DNA of 64,000 nucleotides from JAHJKV01 sp963678135. GTDB taxonomy: Bacteria; Desulfobacterota; Desulfovibrionia; Desulfovibrionales; Desulfovibrionaceae. The position numbers and the translations under genes are program-made. The stretch spans positions 868,001-932,000 of the forward strand of contig OY782667.1 of the NCBI GenBank assembly GCA_963678135.1, given 5' to 3'. The notes beneath the pieces were generated by a model. It had not been told where the DNA came from, ran no database searches, and saw only the letters and a list, made by a program, of their open reading frames with translations. Every line of letters begins with the position of its first letter. The first letter of the stretch is position 1. This document shows positions 52,201-59,667 of this stretch, in pieces.

Positions 52201-55200
52201 CGGCGGAGCTGGTGATGATAACCTTTACGGCGGAACCGGAGCGGACACGCTGAGCGGTGGTGACGGCAAAGATATTCTTGATGGTGGTAATGAAGACGAT
52301 GCAATAGATACTCTTGATGGCGGAGCCGGAGATGATAAGCTGTATGGCTACGCTGGCAATGATGTTCTGAAAGGTGATACCGGAGAAGATGATTTATACG
52401 GTGGAACCGGTAATGATACTCTTGAAGGCGGAGCTGATGCAGACGATCTCTACGGTGAAGCCGGTGACGACACGCTTTCTGGCGATGCTGGTAATGATTA
52501 TCTTTATGGTAGTATTGGTAAGGATACGTTGTATGGTGGAGAAGGTAGCGATCATCTTTATAGTATCGATGAAAACAATACCAGTGCTACTGATGGCGCA
52601 ACAGACACTTTGAACGGTGATGCTGGCGAGGACTTCCTGCATGGTGATGCTGATAAGGATATAATGGACGGCGGAGCTGATAATGATAAGCTGTATGGCT
52701 ACGCTGGCAATGATGTTCTGAAAGGTGATACCGGAGAAGATGATTTATACGGTGGAACCGGTAATGATACTCTTGAAGGCGGAGCTGATGCAGACGATCT
52801 CTACGGTGAAGCCGGTGACGACACGCTTTCTGGCGATGCTGGTAATGATTATCTTTATGGTAGTATTGGTAAGGATACGTTGTATGGTGGAGAAGGTAGC
52901 GATCATCTTTATAGTATCGATGAAAACAATACCAGTGCTACTGATGGCGCAACAGACACTTTGAACGGTGATGCTGGCGAGGACTTCCTGCATGGTGATG
53001 CTGATAAGGATATAATGGACGGCGGAGCTGATAATGATAAGCTGTACGGCTACGCTGGTAATGATGAACTGAGTGGTGGTACTGGAGAAGATACACTTAA
53101 GGGCGGAGCTGATAACGACACTCTTTATGGTGGTTCTAATGATGACACTGATTCTTCCACAGACAATCTCTATGGTGAAGCCGGAGATGATACATTATAC
53201 GGCGAAGGTGGAGATGACTTCCTTTATGGTGGAACTGGAAAGGATACGCTGAACGGTGGCGAAGGTGGCGACAAACTTTATAGTATAGATGAAAACAATA
53301 CCAGTGCTGCTGATGCTACTGATGGCGAAATAGATACTCTGAACGGTGATGCCGGTAACGACTTCCTGTATGGTGATGCTGATAAGGATATAATGGACGG
53401 CGGAGCTGATGATGATGAGCTGTATGGCTACGCTGGTAATGATGAATTGAAAGGCGATACCGGAGAAGATGAACTCTATGGTGGAACCGGTGATGATTCT
53501 CTTGAAGGCGGAGCTGATTCAGACGATCTCTACGGTGGAACCGGCGTTGATACACTTGATGGCGGAGCTGGAGACGACTTCCTGTATGGCGACATAACAG
53601 ATGAATTGGCAGCAGGTGCAACGCCGAGTGCTGCTGAAAAGTTTGGTACGGAGAGTTCTGTAAATGACGCAACTGCGGAAGAAACAACAGAAGAAACTTT
53701 GACCGGTGGAACAGGCGAAGATTATCTTTACGGTGGTGAAGGTAATGATGTGCTGATTGGTGGCATTGACACTACAGACAATTCTGGTGATTCCACAGAC
53801 CATCTTTACGGAGGTGGCGGCAGGGATAGCCTGTATGGCGGAGCCGGAGCTGATAATTTATATGGTGGGTATGGCAACGATGAACTCTACGGCGGAACTG
53901 GTGATGATATTCTTGAAGGCGGAGCTGATTCAGACGATCTTTACGGTGGAGAAGGCATTGATACCCTTAAGGGTGGCGAAGGCGACGACTTCCTGTATGG
54001 TGATATAACAGATGAATTGGCAGCAGACACAGAACCGAGTGCGGATGAAAAGTTTGGTACTGGCGTAGAAGATAGTGCTACTTACGCGAGCGATGCTGAT
54101 AAAGAAACTTTAGAGGGCGGAGCAGGAAGCGACCATATTTATGGTGGTGCAGGAGATGATCTTCTGTATGCTGGAAGCGCAAACGATTCCACTGATACTT
54201 CCACTGATACTTCCACAGACTACCTCTACGGTGGCGATGGTCAAGATAAGTTGTATGGTGATGCTGGAGATGACATCCTTTCTGGTGGAGAAGGGGTTGA
54301 TATTTTGAATGGTGGCGCAGGCAATGATACCTTGTCTGGTGAAGATGTTATTGAAGTAGAATCATTAAAAGATTATTTGGACTATCTCAATTATTTTGGA
54401 GAGTTGAAGTATTTCAATTCGCTGGAAGATTTAGAAAGCAGTACTTATAAGGCTGAATTTACTGCGTTACCAAGTGCTACTGATTTGGACAATTTTGGCG
54501 ACTTGCGTGACTGGTGGAATGCTGACGATAAGTCAAGCCAAATTAATACGATAAGTAATGCCATAAACAATTTACATGCGCTTGGGGATTCATTCTTATA
54601 TGAAACATATGGTAACGATGCCTCTAAGCTCAACTTTTTTGAGCTCAGAGATGCTATCTCGGATTTGAAGGATGTTTTGGGTTCATACAAGAGTGATGCT
54701 GAAGCTGAAGCTGTGAAAGCTCAAGCAGCTTTAAGCACATTGAAAGCAGAAGAAGGTTTGAGCAATGATGATGTTACGGCTTTATATGATTCAGTCTTAG
54801 GCGACGGTTCTAATGATGAAGCAGCCATAGTCAATGATGCTGATAAAGAAACTCTTTATGGCGGAGATGGAGAGGATTATCTCTTTGGTGGCGATGGGAC
54901 TGACATGCTGTATGGTGGCAATAATGATGCGAGCGACACAGATACTTCTACTGACTATCTCTTTGGTGGCAATGGAGCTGATAAGCTGTATGGCGAAGGC
55001 GGAGATGATTCTCTCTTTGGCGGAGCTGGGGATGATAATATTGTCGGTGGTGATGGCAGTGATTCTCTCTTTGGCGGAGCTGGGGATGATTACATCTATG
55101 GAGAGGAAGATTTTGATGGAGCTACTCTGAACGAGCAGCTTGAATATTTGAGTTATTTTGAAGCGATTACAAACCCAGAATCCATAAACACAAGCTATTT

Positions 55201-58200
55201 TGACTCTTTGGAAGATTTGAAGAATTTGAACTATGATGAAACATTTATCGATATAAGAGATAATATGACTTTGGAAGGTGTAGAGGAAGTACAAGACTTT
55301 ACCACATATGCTATTAGCACCGCACAGAAAGAAAAATACTGGGCTAATGCAGGAGATGCTGACAAGACTGCTTTCTTAAGCACCTTGACTGGAGGCAAAG
55401 AAGCCAGTGTTTGGAGAGATGACTTAAATGCTGTTGAAAAAATTGATCTTTTGCGCGTGGCAAAAGGTGAGGATGATTTAGCTACGCAATGGGATGCTTT
55501 AAGTCTTACTGAAAAACTTTATATTATAGATGATTTAACTGAAGAGGAAGTAGGGCTTCAGTGGAACGAGTTGAGCGAAGCAAGGCAGCTCGAAGCAGTC
55601 AAAACCTCTTCAGACAATCTGGCTACTTACGAAGAGATTGAGGCCTTGGACTATGCATGGTCTGACTTAGTAGAAGAGGGAGTTTTGACAGAGGAGCAGC
55701 AGGAGAGTGCTTGGGATGCACTTCTTGTAGCACAAAAAGAAGGTACACTGAGCGATTTGACTGAATCCTTGCAAGAGGCAATTGGCAGGGTTGTAAGGAA
55801 CAAGTACTTGCTTGAAAACTGGCAAGATATAAATGAAACAAGCGAAAGCGATGCTCTTGATACGAAAGCAAAAATTTTAAATGAGCTTTCTGATGATCAA
55901 AAAAGTTCAGTTTGGTATGAGTTGCATAATCCATATCATCCTGACTTAGTGCAATTTGTTTGTGGAACATTTACTGATGACGAGGCACTCTCTGATTGGG
56001 ACGAGCTTAGCTCTGAGAAACAAGCAGAGTTTTGGACGGCATTTTGTAAAACTTTAGATAATGATTACTGGGAAACTACTTGGGAGACCATTGGTTCAAC
56101 GTTGGATAGAAGCGATTGGGAAGATGCTTGGGACGATTATAGAAGTGCCTTTCCTAAGGGGGGGAAGTATAGCTTTGATAATATTTTTACAAACGCCCAC
56201 GCAACGAAGGATATTACTTATGAAGAGCTTGTTGCTATTTCAGAGTTAAATGATGCTATAGAGGCCTATAAAGCTGATAAAGGTTATACCTTAATAAAGA
56301 CTAGCGGTTTGGAAGAGATGTGGGAGTGGTATAGAGGGGAATATGGTGATACGCGAACTCTGGCTGATTTTTTTGCAAGTGATAACACTCCGTCTGCTGA
56401 TACAGTGGTACCTGATGATGTCATGTATCTTGCGTCACTGAAAGGTGCTTTAGATTACAGTGCAAAAGAAGAGTATACTCGGAACTTTTCCGGGGCAGAT
56501 GAAGACAGATTTTGGATATCTGTGACAGATGAGTCAAAAGCAGGTCTTTGGGATGCTTATGTATCCAAAGGTGAATTCATACGAGAGAAGTTAGATGTAG
56601 ACGCGCAAAATGAGATTCTAGAAGTGTTGCAAGCAAAAAATGTTGATGGTGTAAAAGATGCTACACAGTGGAGCGACTTAAGCAATTACGAACAAAATAC
56701 CGTGGCGGAAGAGCTCTCCTGGAGTGATTTGGGTGAAGAAGAACAGGAAATTTGTTTGAATTACTTCATTGATATATATAAAATGGCTGACACAGCTGCC
56801 GAGGATAATTTTGGTGATCGCGCTACGAGTGAAAAACTAGGTTTCTTAGATAGCCTTGATGAAAATCTTGAGAATAGCTATTGGGATAATTTTTCATATG
56901 GGCAGACATCGGAAACGCTTCAAGCTGCACAGCTTAAAGCCCTAAGAGCGGCTCTTCTTGAAAAGCAGTTATACGATGCTTGGGAAGCGATAGAAGACAA
57001 AAGTGCTGCCTTAAGTGGTGAACTCGCAAGTTCTGCTACCAACTCATATAATATTGAATATGCGATTGACGATTTTACATACACTGATGATGAAGGAAAT
57101 GAGCAGACTGCGCGTGGCATTATTGGCAAAGCTTGGTCAGAATTTGAGGGTGGGCAGGAGCAGATTGTTAATGACGCACTTGACGAAGCTGAGCGCTATA
57201 CCCTTGAGATACAGACAAAATCGGAGTGGACGGACAATTATTCTCAGTATACTAGAAGGGATTTGCTGTCGAAATTGAATACAGAATTAAGCACATTAGA
57301 GACTGTACGAGGAGGAATGACAGACGAAGAAACAGCATCGCTTACTGCTAAAATCAATGCAGCGATTACTGCTGTTGAGAACGATGAGAGCGCGAGCGAA
57401 TGGGATAATCTTGACCAAGATATACGAGACGCAATTCTTGATCTGGAAGCTACAGGTGACAACCGAATTTTAACTTATACAATCAAAACGAGCAAAGATT
57501 TGTGGGACAATTTAACTGATGCTCAGAAAGGAGCTGTTTTAGATTATATTAGAGATGATTATTCTCTTGAAGGCTTAGATACAAAGGCTTGGAGCGATAT
57601 GAGCGAGGCGCAGAAAGATATGGTTGAGTTTGTCCTAGAGGAAATTGAAAAAGCTCCGCTTGTTAAAGACTTAGAGGAGGCCGCAGATGCTTTGGAATAT
57701 CTCGGAGTTCATTACTTCTTGCATGATGAAATAGATGATATGTCAATCACTCAGCTGAATACTTATCTGGAAAGGCTTACAGAAGACCTTGTTACTGCCA
57801 AGCAGGCAATAATGGATGAGGCTACGCAGGCTTCAGAAATATTGCAGAACTTAGAAGCTTCAGAGGCATATAAAGTTTGGGAGACAGAAAATTCGGAAGG
57901 AGATGTTGTTGGCTTTTTAGAGCATCTGCAAACACAGATGCTTGGGGATGGCACAGACGAGGCTACTGCCGAGAACCCGCTTGAGGACGTGCTCTTTGGC
58001 GGAGATGGAGATGATTACCTCTTTGGCGGAGACGGGAATGATGTCCTGTTTGGTGATGAACAATATGACTTAGTATATGGAACTGAAAAGATAGAAGGGA
58101 CTGATATTTTCGATAAATATGATGTAGATGCGAGTAAAATAAGCGACGGCACGGACACATCTACGGAGAATAATTCGCTTGATGATCACCTGTATGGCGG

Positions 58201-59164
58201 AGATGGGGATGATGACATCTTTGGCGGAGACGGGGATGATTATCTTTATGGTGGTTATGGGGATGACAACTTGTATGGCGGAGATGGTAAAAATATCCTG
58301 TATGGTGGAGATGGGAAAGATGTCCTTTATGGCAATGCTGATAATGCTCAAAATATCCTGATTGGCGGAGCTGGGGATGATATCCTGATAGGAGGCTCCG
58401 GGGCTACTGTGTACTACGGCGGTGCTGGTGATGATACTATTATCTACGGAGAAGGCTCCAGTGGGTATGTTCTTTCTACAGATGGTAGCATGACCATTGA
58501 TCGTTTTAATGGCCTTGGCTTTGATGGCGATAATGGCGGAGATTCGCTGTATATTTTACAGGAAGATGTGCCTGAAGTAGCGATTGATTGGAATTACGGT
58601 GTTATTAATATGTATGATGATGCTGCAACATTTGATGATGATGGGTATCATTTCTATACAAAAGAAGTAACTGGCTATGATTATGAAACACAGACTACTC
58701 TATATGACATTACTGAGAATGTTGCTGCTGAGGATCTTATTGCAGAGACAGGTAGTAATTACATCTTCAAATATAATCCTTGGGAGCAGTATAGCAAGGC
58801 AGGTACAAGCCAATTTGAAGTAGTTAAAAATGCAGAGGGTGAAACTGTTATTGAAAGTCAATTTGGATTCGGATTTAGCGGAACAGATGCCTGTTTTGTT
58901 ATGAATAGCCCCTCAAATTACACAAGAGGCGAGAATGGATTTTTAGTGGACGATGAGGGTAATAACCAAATGTTTTATCTATATTATGATAGCGATGGAA
59001 TTGTGGGCGAAGATGATGGCGAGCTTATTGCTAAGTTTGAGATTTATGTCGGCAATGAAGGCGATGACTTCTTTGTTGACGATACTACCATTACAGGCGG
59101 ATTTGATCACATAGAAGTAGTTGAGTCTTTGGAATCCATTTTGGATAATACAAGTGTTGCCTAA
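43274..59164 (+). CDS. Giant 5296-residue RTX protein with FecR-like head and tryptophan-rich helical region
   Basis: Probably secreted by a type I system: no signal peptide, acidic, and packed with calcium-binding nonapeptides (GGxGxDxLYG). Layout: FecR-like domain 1-170 (ALQGTATALSEDGSIRTLAK, STVGIRGTTFYV); Glu/Ala/Gln stalk 199-424; Ser/Thr/Gly linker 440-532; RTX array about 651-3690. Then a helical insert 3691-3851, short RTX 3859-3949, a helical tryptophan-rich region 3950-4902, RTX to about 5068 and a C-terminal 228-residue tail that should hold the export signal. The ATG follows AAGGGGAG. The RTX region contains near-identical DNA repeats of 183, 294 and 351 bp. No ABC exporter gene is in the window. 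Adhesion or surface-layer roles are inferred. Confidence 0.92.
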   Translation: MSEAIGTVAALQGTATALSEDGSIRTLAKGDEIFQDETISTKDGSTVELSFEDGTVFSQSENSEVTLDTYVYNPENSGDNELFFDLAKGSVRAVSGEIVKLNPTGFNVETPLSTVGIRGTTFYVKTSEDGDTVAVEDMAEGHIVTVDSESGQTIISQDGNFVTVGTGGVISQPAAFSIEFLSSIQQAAPFSGVDAGVGSEESSTEEELEEQEEAEEEAEEEAEEEEEAAEEAKAEEEAEEEAEAEAEAEAQAEAEAEAEAEAAAEAAAEAEAAEQEAQAQAEAEAQAQAEAEAEAQAQAEAEAQAQAEAEAEAQAQAEAEAQAQAEAQAQAEAQAQAEAQAQAEAQAQAEAEAQAQAEAQAQAEAQAQAEAQAQAEAEAQAQAEAQAQAEAQAQAEAQAQAEAQAQAEAQAQAEAQAQAQADVMTEENPRDEAEGSASAQASAEVSTSESSDTSTSGSSEVSMSEDSGTSTTSGSEVSTSGGSDTPTSGGSEVSTSEGSGTTTSDATTSSSTGSMTLSGGSTNSVGQIFNDTASGGNSTLDINNNQDTNNTPTTQDLTSTVAETTLENNNTESSIDTLNETVKQIQGDVSTETTIFEEVDKYTPEDGEDIPNIRELKVDTTGAEYEKYLSNWGFAGKLTSTDTDVVGTEANNALFGSEEGDTMLGGAGGDLFFGGVGGDSIYGEDGDDIVYAGLGDDYLEGNAGADYLFGGSGIDTLFGGTEGDHLYGGNDADTLSGEAGDDFLYGGAGLDTQLSGGDGDDYIYGEDANTDGKVGNGVNSQDDVYDENDELVYEKLYGGAGSDYIYGGDGNDAIYGHEGDISEKNTDDNATDYLYGGDGDDILYGEGGADTLDGGSGEDNLYGGTGADTLSGGDGKDILDGGNEDDAIDTLDGGAGDDKLYGYAGNDVLKGDTGEDDLYGGTGNDTLNGGADSDDIYGEDGDDTLSGDAGDDDLYGGLGTDTLNGGEGSDHLYSIDEKNTGASDGEIDTLNGDAGDDFLHGDADTDKMYGGAGNDELYGYSGADELHGGDGIDTLYSNSSSLLSDGEIDTLYGDAGNDILHGDADTDKMDGGVDDDTLYGYAGADELHGGDGIDTLYSNSNSLLSDGEIDTLNGDAGNDILHGDADTDIMYGGADNDTLYGYAGADELHGGDGIDTLYSNSNSLLSDGEIDTLNGDAGNDILHGDADTDIMYGGADDDKLYGYSGADTLEGGTGEDELYGGTGNDTLDGGADTDDLYGGEGADTLKGGKGNDFLYAQDFANVDNLTDADKYGDGTDIETAITDDAAKETLYGGTGTDYLYGGEGNDILYGGDNDANDDSTDYLYGGDGGDKLYGEGGEDFLYGGFGADELYGGDGIDTLYSNSSSLLSDGETDTLYGDAGNDILYGDADTDIMYGGADDDKLYGGEGADTLEGGTGEDELYGGIGNDTLYGGNEDDAIDTLDGGAGNDELYGYGGNDVLKGDTGEDNLYGGEGADTLKGGEDDDFLYAQDFADVANLTDTDKYGDGTDIETAITDDAAKETLYGGTGADYLYGGEGNDILYGGDNDANDDSTDYLYGGDGGDKLYGEGGEDLLYGGFGADELHGGDGIDTLYSNSSSLLSDGEIDTLNGDAGNDILHGDADTDKMDGGADDDTLYGYAGADELHGGDGIDTLYSNSNSLLSDGEIDTLNGDAGNDILHGDADTDKMDGGADNDTLYGYAGADELHGGDGIDTLYSNSNSLLSDGEIDTLYGDAGNDILHGDADTDKMDGGDNDDELYGYAGADELHGGDGIDTLYSNSSSLLSDGEIDTLYGDAGNDILHGDADTDIMYGGADDDKLYGGDGADTLKGGEGNDFLYAQDFADVDNLTDIDKYGDGTDSETAITDDASKETLYGGTGADYLYGGEGNDILYGGDNDANDDSTDYLYGGDGGDKLYGEGGEDFLYGGFGADELYGGEGADTIEGGADSDDLYGGEGIDTLKGGEGDDFLYGDITDELAAGATPNAAEKFGSSESANDATAEGVAEETLTGGTGEDYLYGGEGNDVLIGGIDTADNSGDSTDHLYGGGGRDSLYGGAGADELYGGYGDDTLKGGEGGVRTGTQEDGDTVEKLYGGAGDDTLDGGAGDDNLYGGTGKDTLNGGTGSDYLYSIDKDNTGASDATDGKIDTLNGDAGNDFLYGDADKDIMDGGADNDKLYGYAGNDVLKGGTGEDTLKGGADNDTLYGGANDATDASTDNLYGEAGADTLYGEGGDDFLYGGAGIDTLDGGAGEDKLYGGEGADTLNGGEGSDHLYAQDFADVDNLTDIDKYGDGTDSETAITDDASKETLYGGTGADYLYGGEGNDILYGGDNDANDDSTDYLYGGDGGDKLYGEGGEDFLYGGFGADELYGGEGADTIEGGAGGDTIYGEDNSTDGKSGDGTDDANDTDTLADTLKGGAGSDYIYGGDGNDTIYGHEDGNSTADEIDYLYGGDGDDDLYGEGGADELYGGTGADELYGGEGADTLKGGAGGDKLYSFNTDSTATDGEIDTLNGDAGDDFLYGDADKDIMDGGAGNDELNGYAGADILSGGSGSDTIEGGAGGDTIYGEDNSTDGTVGDGTDSATDTDTLADTLKGGAGSDYIYGGDGNDIIYGHEDGNSTADEIDYLYGGDGADTLYGEGGADELSGGSGSDTIEGGAGGDTIYGEDNSTDGTVGDGTDSATDTDTLADTLKGGAGSDYIYGGDGNDIIYGHEDGNSTADEIDYLYGGDGADTLYGEGGADELSGGSGSDTIEGGAGGDTIYGEDNSTDGTVGDGTDSATDTDTLADTLKGGAGSDYIYGGDGNDIIYGHEDGNSTADEIDYLYGGDGADTLYGEGGADELSGGSGSDTIEGGAGGDTIYGEDNSTDGTVGDGTDSATDTDTLADTLKGGAGSDYIYGGDGNDIIYGNDNGTTTDDNSTDYLYGGDGADTLYGEGGADELYGGYGDDTLKGGEGGVRTGTQEDGDTVEKLYGGAGDDTLDGGAGDDNLYGGTGADTLSGGDGKDILDGGNEDDAIDTLDGGAGDDKLYGYAGNDVLKGDTGEDDLYGGTGNDTLEGGADADDLYGEAGDDTLSGDAGNDYLYGSIGKDTLYGGEGSDHLYSIDENNTSATDGATDTLNGDAGEDFLHGDADKDIMDGGADNDKLYGYAGNDVLKGDTGEDDLYGGTGNDTLEGGADADDLYGEAGDDTLSGDAGNDYLYGSIGKDTLYGGEGSDHLYSIDENNTSATDGATDTLNGDAGEDFLHGDADKDIMDGGADNDKLYGYAGNDELSGGTGEDTLKGGADNDTLYGGSNDDTDSSTDNLYGEAGDDTLYGEGGDDFLYGGTGKDTLNGGEGGDKLYSIDENNTSAADATDGEIDTLNGDAGNDFLYGDADKDIMDGGADDDELYGYAGNDELKGDTGEDELYGGTGDDSLEGGADSDDLYGGTGVDTLDGGAGDDFLYGDITDELAAGATPSAAEKFGTESSVNDATAEETTEETLTGGTGEDYLYGGEGNDVLIGGIDTTDNSGDSTDHLYGGGGRDSLYGGAGADNLYGGYGNDELYGGTGDDILEGGADSDDLYGGEGIDTLKGGEGDDFLYGDITDELAADTEPSADEKFGTGVEDSATYASDADKETLEGGAGSDHIYGGAGDDLLYAGSANDSTDTSTDTSTDYLYGGDGQDKLYGDAGDDILSGGEGVDILNGGAGNDTLSGEDVIEVESLKDYLDYLNYFGELKYFNSLEDLESSTYKAEFTALPSATDLDNFGDLRDWWNADDKSSQINTISNAINNLHALGDSFLYETYGNDASKLNFFELRDAISDLKDVLGSYKSDAEAEAVKAQAALSTLKAEEGLSNDDVTALYDSVLGDGSNDEAAIVNDADKETLYGGDGEDYLFGGDGTDMLYGGNNDASDTDTSTDYLFGGNGADKLYGEGGDDSLFGGAGDDNIVGGDGSDSLFGGAGDDYIYGEEDFDGATLNEQLEYLSYFEAITNPESINTSYFDSLEDLKNLNYDETFIDIRDNMTLEGVEEVQDFTTYAISTAQKEKYWANAGDADKTAFLSTLTGGKEASVWRDDLNAVEKIDLLRVAKGEDDLATQWDALSLTEKLYIIDDLTEEEVGLQWNELSEARQLEAVKTSSDNLATYEEIEALDYAWSDLVEEGVLTEEQQESAWDALLVAQKEGTLSDLTESLQEAIGRVVRNKYLLENWQDINETSESDALDTKAKILNELSDDQKSSVWYELHNPYHPDLVQFVCGTFTDDEALSDWDELSSEKQAEFWTAFCKTLDNDYWETTWETIGSTLDRSDWEDAWDDYRSAFPKGGKYSFDNIFTNAHATKDITYEELVAISELNDAIEAYKADKGYTLIKTSGLEEMWEWYRGEYGDTRTLADFFASDNTPSADTVVPDDVMYLASLKGALDYSAKEEYTRNFSGADEDRFWISVTDESKAGLWDAYVSKGEFIREKLDVDAQNEILEVLQAKNVDGVKDATQWSDLSNYEQNTVAEELSWSDLGEEEQEICLNYFIDIYKMADTAAEDNFGDRATSEKLGFLDSLDENLENSYWDNFSYGQTSETLQAAQLKALRAALLEKQLYDAWEAIEDKSAALSGELASSATNSYNIEYAIDDFTYTDDEGNEQTARGIIGKAWSEFEGGQEQIVNDALDEAERYTLEIQTKSEWTDNYSQYTRRDLLSKLNTELSTLETVRGGMTDEETASLTAKINAAITAVENDESASEWDNLDQDIRDAILDLEATGDNRILTYTIKTSKDLWDNLTDAQKGAVLDYIRDDYSLEGLDTKAWSDMSEAQKDMVEFVLEEIEKAPLVKDLEEAADALEYLGVHYFLHDEIDDMSITQLNTYLERLTEDLVTAKQAIMDEATQASEILQNLEASEAYKVWETENSEGDVVGFLEHLQTQMLGDGTDEATAENPLEDVLFGGDGDDYLFGGDGNDVLFGDEQYDLVYGTEKIEGTDIFDKYDVDASKISDGTDTSTENNSLDDHLYGGDGDDDIFGGDGDDYLYGGYGDDNLYGGDGKNILYGGDGKDVLYGNADNAQNILIGGAGDDILIGGSGATVYYGGAGDDTIIYGEGSSGYVLSTDGSMTIDRFNGLGFDGDNGGDSLYILQEDVPEVAIDWNYGVINMYDDAATFDDDGYHFYTKEVTGYDYETQTTLYDITENVAAEDLIAETGSNYIFKYNPWEQYSKAGTSQFEVVKNAEGETVIESQFGFGFSGTDACFVMNSPSNYTRGENGFLVDDEGNNQMFYLYYDSDGIVGEDDGELIAKFEIYVGNEGDDFFVDDTTITGGFDHIEVVESLESILDNTSVA
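43868..44545 (+). repeat. Glu/Ala/Gln low-complexity stalk within the RTX gene
   Basis: GAAGCN and CAAGCN codon pairs repeat for about 225 codons, first Glu-rich (EEAEEEAEEE), then alternating AEAQAQ. Units such as GAGGCGCAAGCCCAAGCC recur almost exactly, so the DNA could shrink or expand in frame. Long antisense open frames here are a by-product of this bias. Confidence 0.9.
46400..48700 (+). repeat. 183-bp (61-residue) repeats within the RTX array
   Basis: The segment beginning with SDGEIDTLYGDAGNDILHGD and ending in DGIDTLYSNSSSLL recurs in two clusters (about 46400-46900 and 48065-48650). Spacing inside clusters is 183 bases and identity is near-perfect. Confidence 0.85.
50921..51979 (+). 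repeat. 294-bp (98-residue) tandem repeats within the RTX array
   Basis: GATACTATTGAAGGTGGAGC starts at 50921, 51215, 51509 and 51803, exactly 294 bases apart. Three units are almost identical and the fourth diverges after about 51979. Each includes the non-RTX insert EDNSTDGTVGDGTDSATDTD. Confidence 0.92.
52321..53022 (+). repeat. 351-bp (117-residue) tandem duplication within the RTX array
   Basis: Two adjacent copies, about 52321-52671 and 52672-53022, appear identical over most of their length, including synonymous positions. A related older copy lies at about 45960-46280. The lack of silent differences points to a recent duplication. Confidence 0.88.
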
Positions 59165-59230
59165 AGGCTGATATTGCGTTGAGAAAGGATATTGCATAGT
59201 ACGCAGCATACATAGGCTTAGTTGAAAAAG

Positions 59231-59268
59231 AGAGGCTTGCTTCCTTGGAGGTGAGCCTCTTTATTTTT
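59231..59268 (+). terminator. Terminator of the RTX gene
   Basis: AGAGGCTTGCTTCC pairs with GGAGGTGAGCCTCT with three G-T pairs, followed by TTATTTTT. It lies 67 bases behind the RTX stop. Confidence 0.8.
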
Positions 59269-59309
59269 GCGCGCTGAATATGGGGGGAGGGGAGAGAATA
59301 AGAGGAAGA

Positions 59310-59648
59310 CTGGATTCTGCGACTTACGCGCAGAATGACGGAAGGGGGAGGTCACTGCTACATATAATATACTGGGTTTTATGATTCGCGCGCAGAATGA
59401 CAAGAAAAGAGGCAATACGAATGCTGGATTTTATGATTCATACGCAGGATGACGGAGGGGGAGGTCACTGCTATCCCATATAATATACTGGGTTTTATGA
59501 CTCACGCGCAGGATGACAAGAAGGGGGAAACAATAAAATGGGCAGGAAGTATTGAGCCTAAAATTTATATGCGTTTGCCCTAGGGGGGGTGGCAAGCTCA
59601 GCGAGCGAGCTTTGCGTTGCAGAGCTGGTTGAGCCTGTCGAAACCAGC
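59310..59648. repeat. Inverted partial MITE-like element with R1, G7 run and R3 copy
   Basis: An R1 arm at 59310-59339 is followed by three related GACTCACGCGCAGGATGAC blocks. The sequence AAACAATAAAATGGGCAGGA with the terminus at 59561-59581 is the exact reverse complement of the left end at 21399. R3 (about 59592-59648) follows after G7. No right end is present on the other side, so the copy is partial. Confidence 0.8.
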
Positions 59649-59667
59649 AAGCGTTGCCACTCTTTTA

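Noticed and set aside
45312..54008. Numerous open frames of 60-200 codons on both strands within the RTX gene
   Set aside because: The repeated GGN/GAT codon pattern keeps other frames open; their products are simple repeats and copies recur at the RTX repeat periods.
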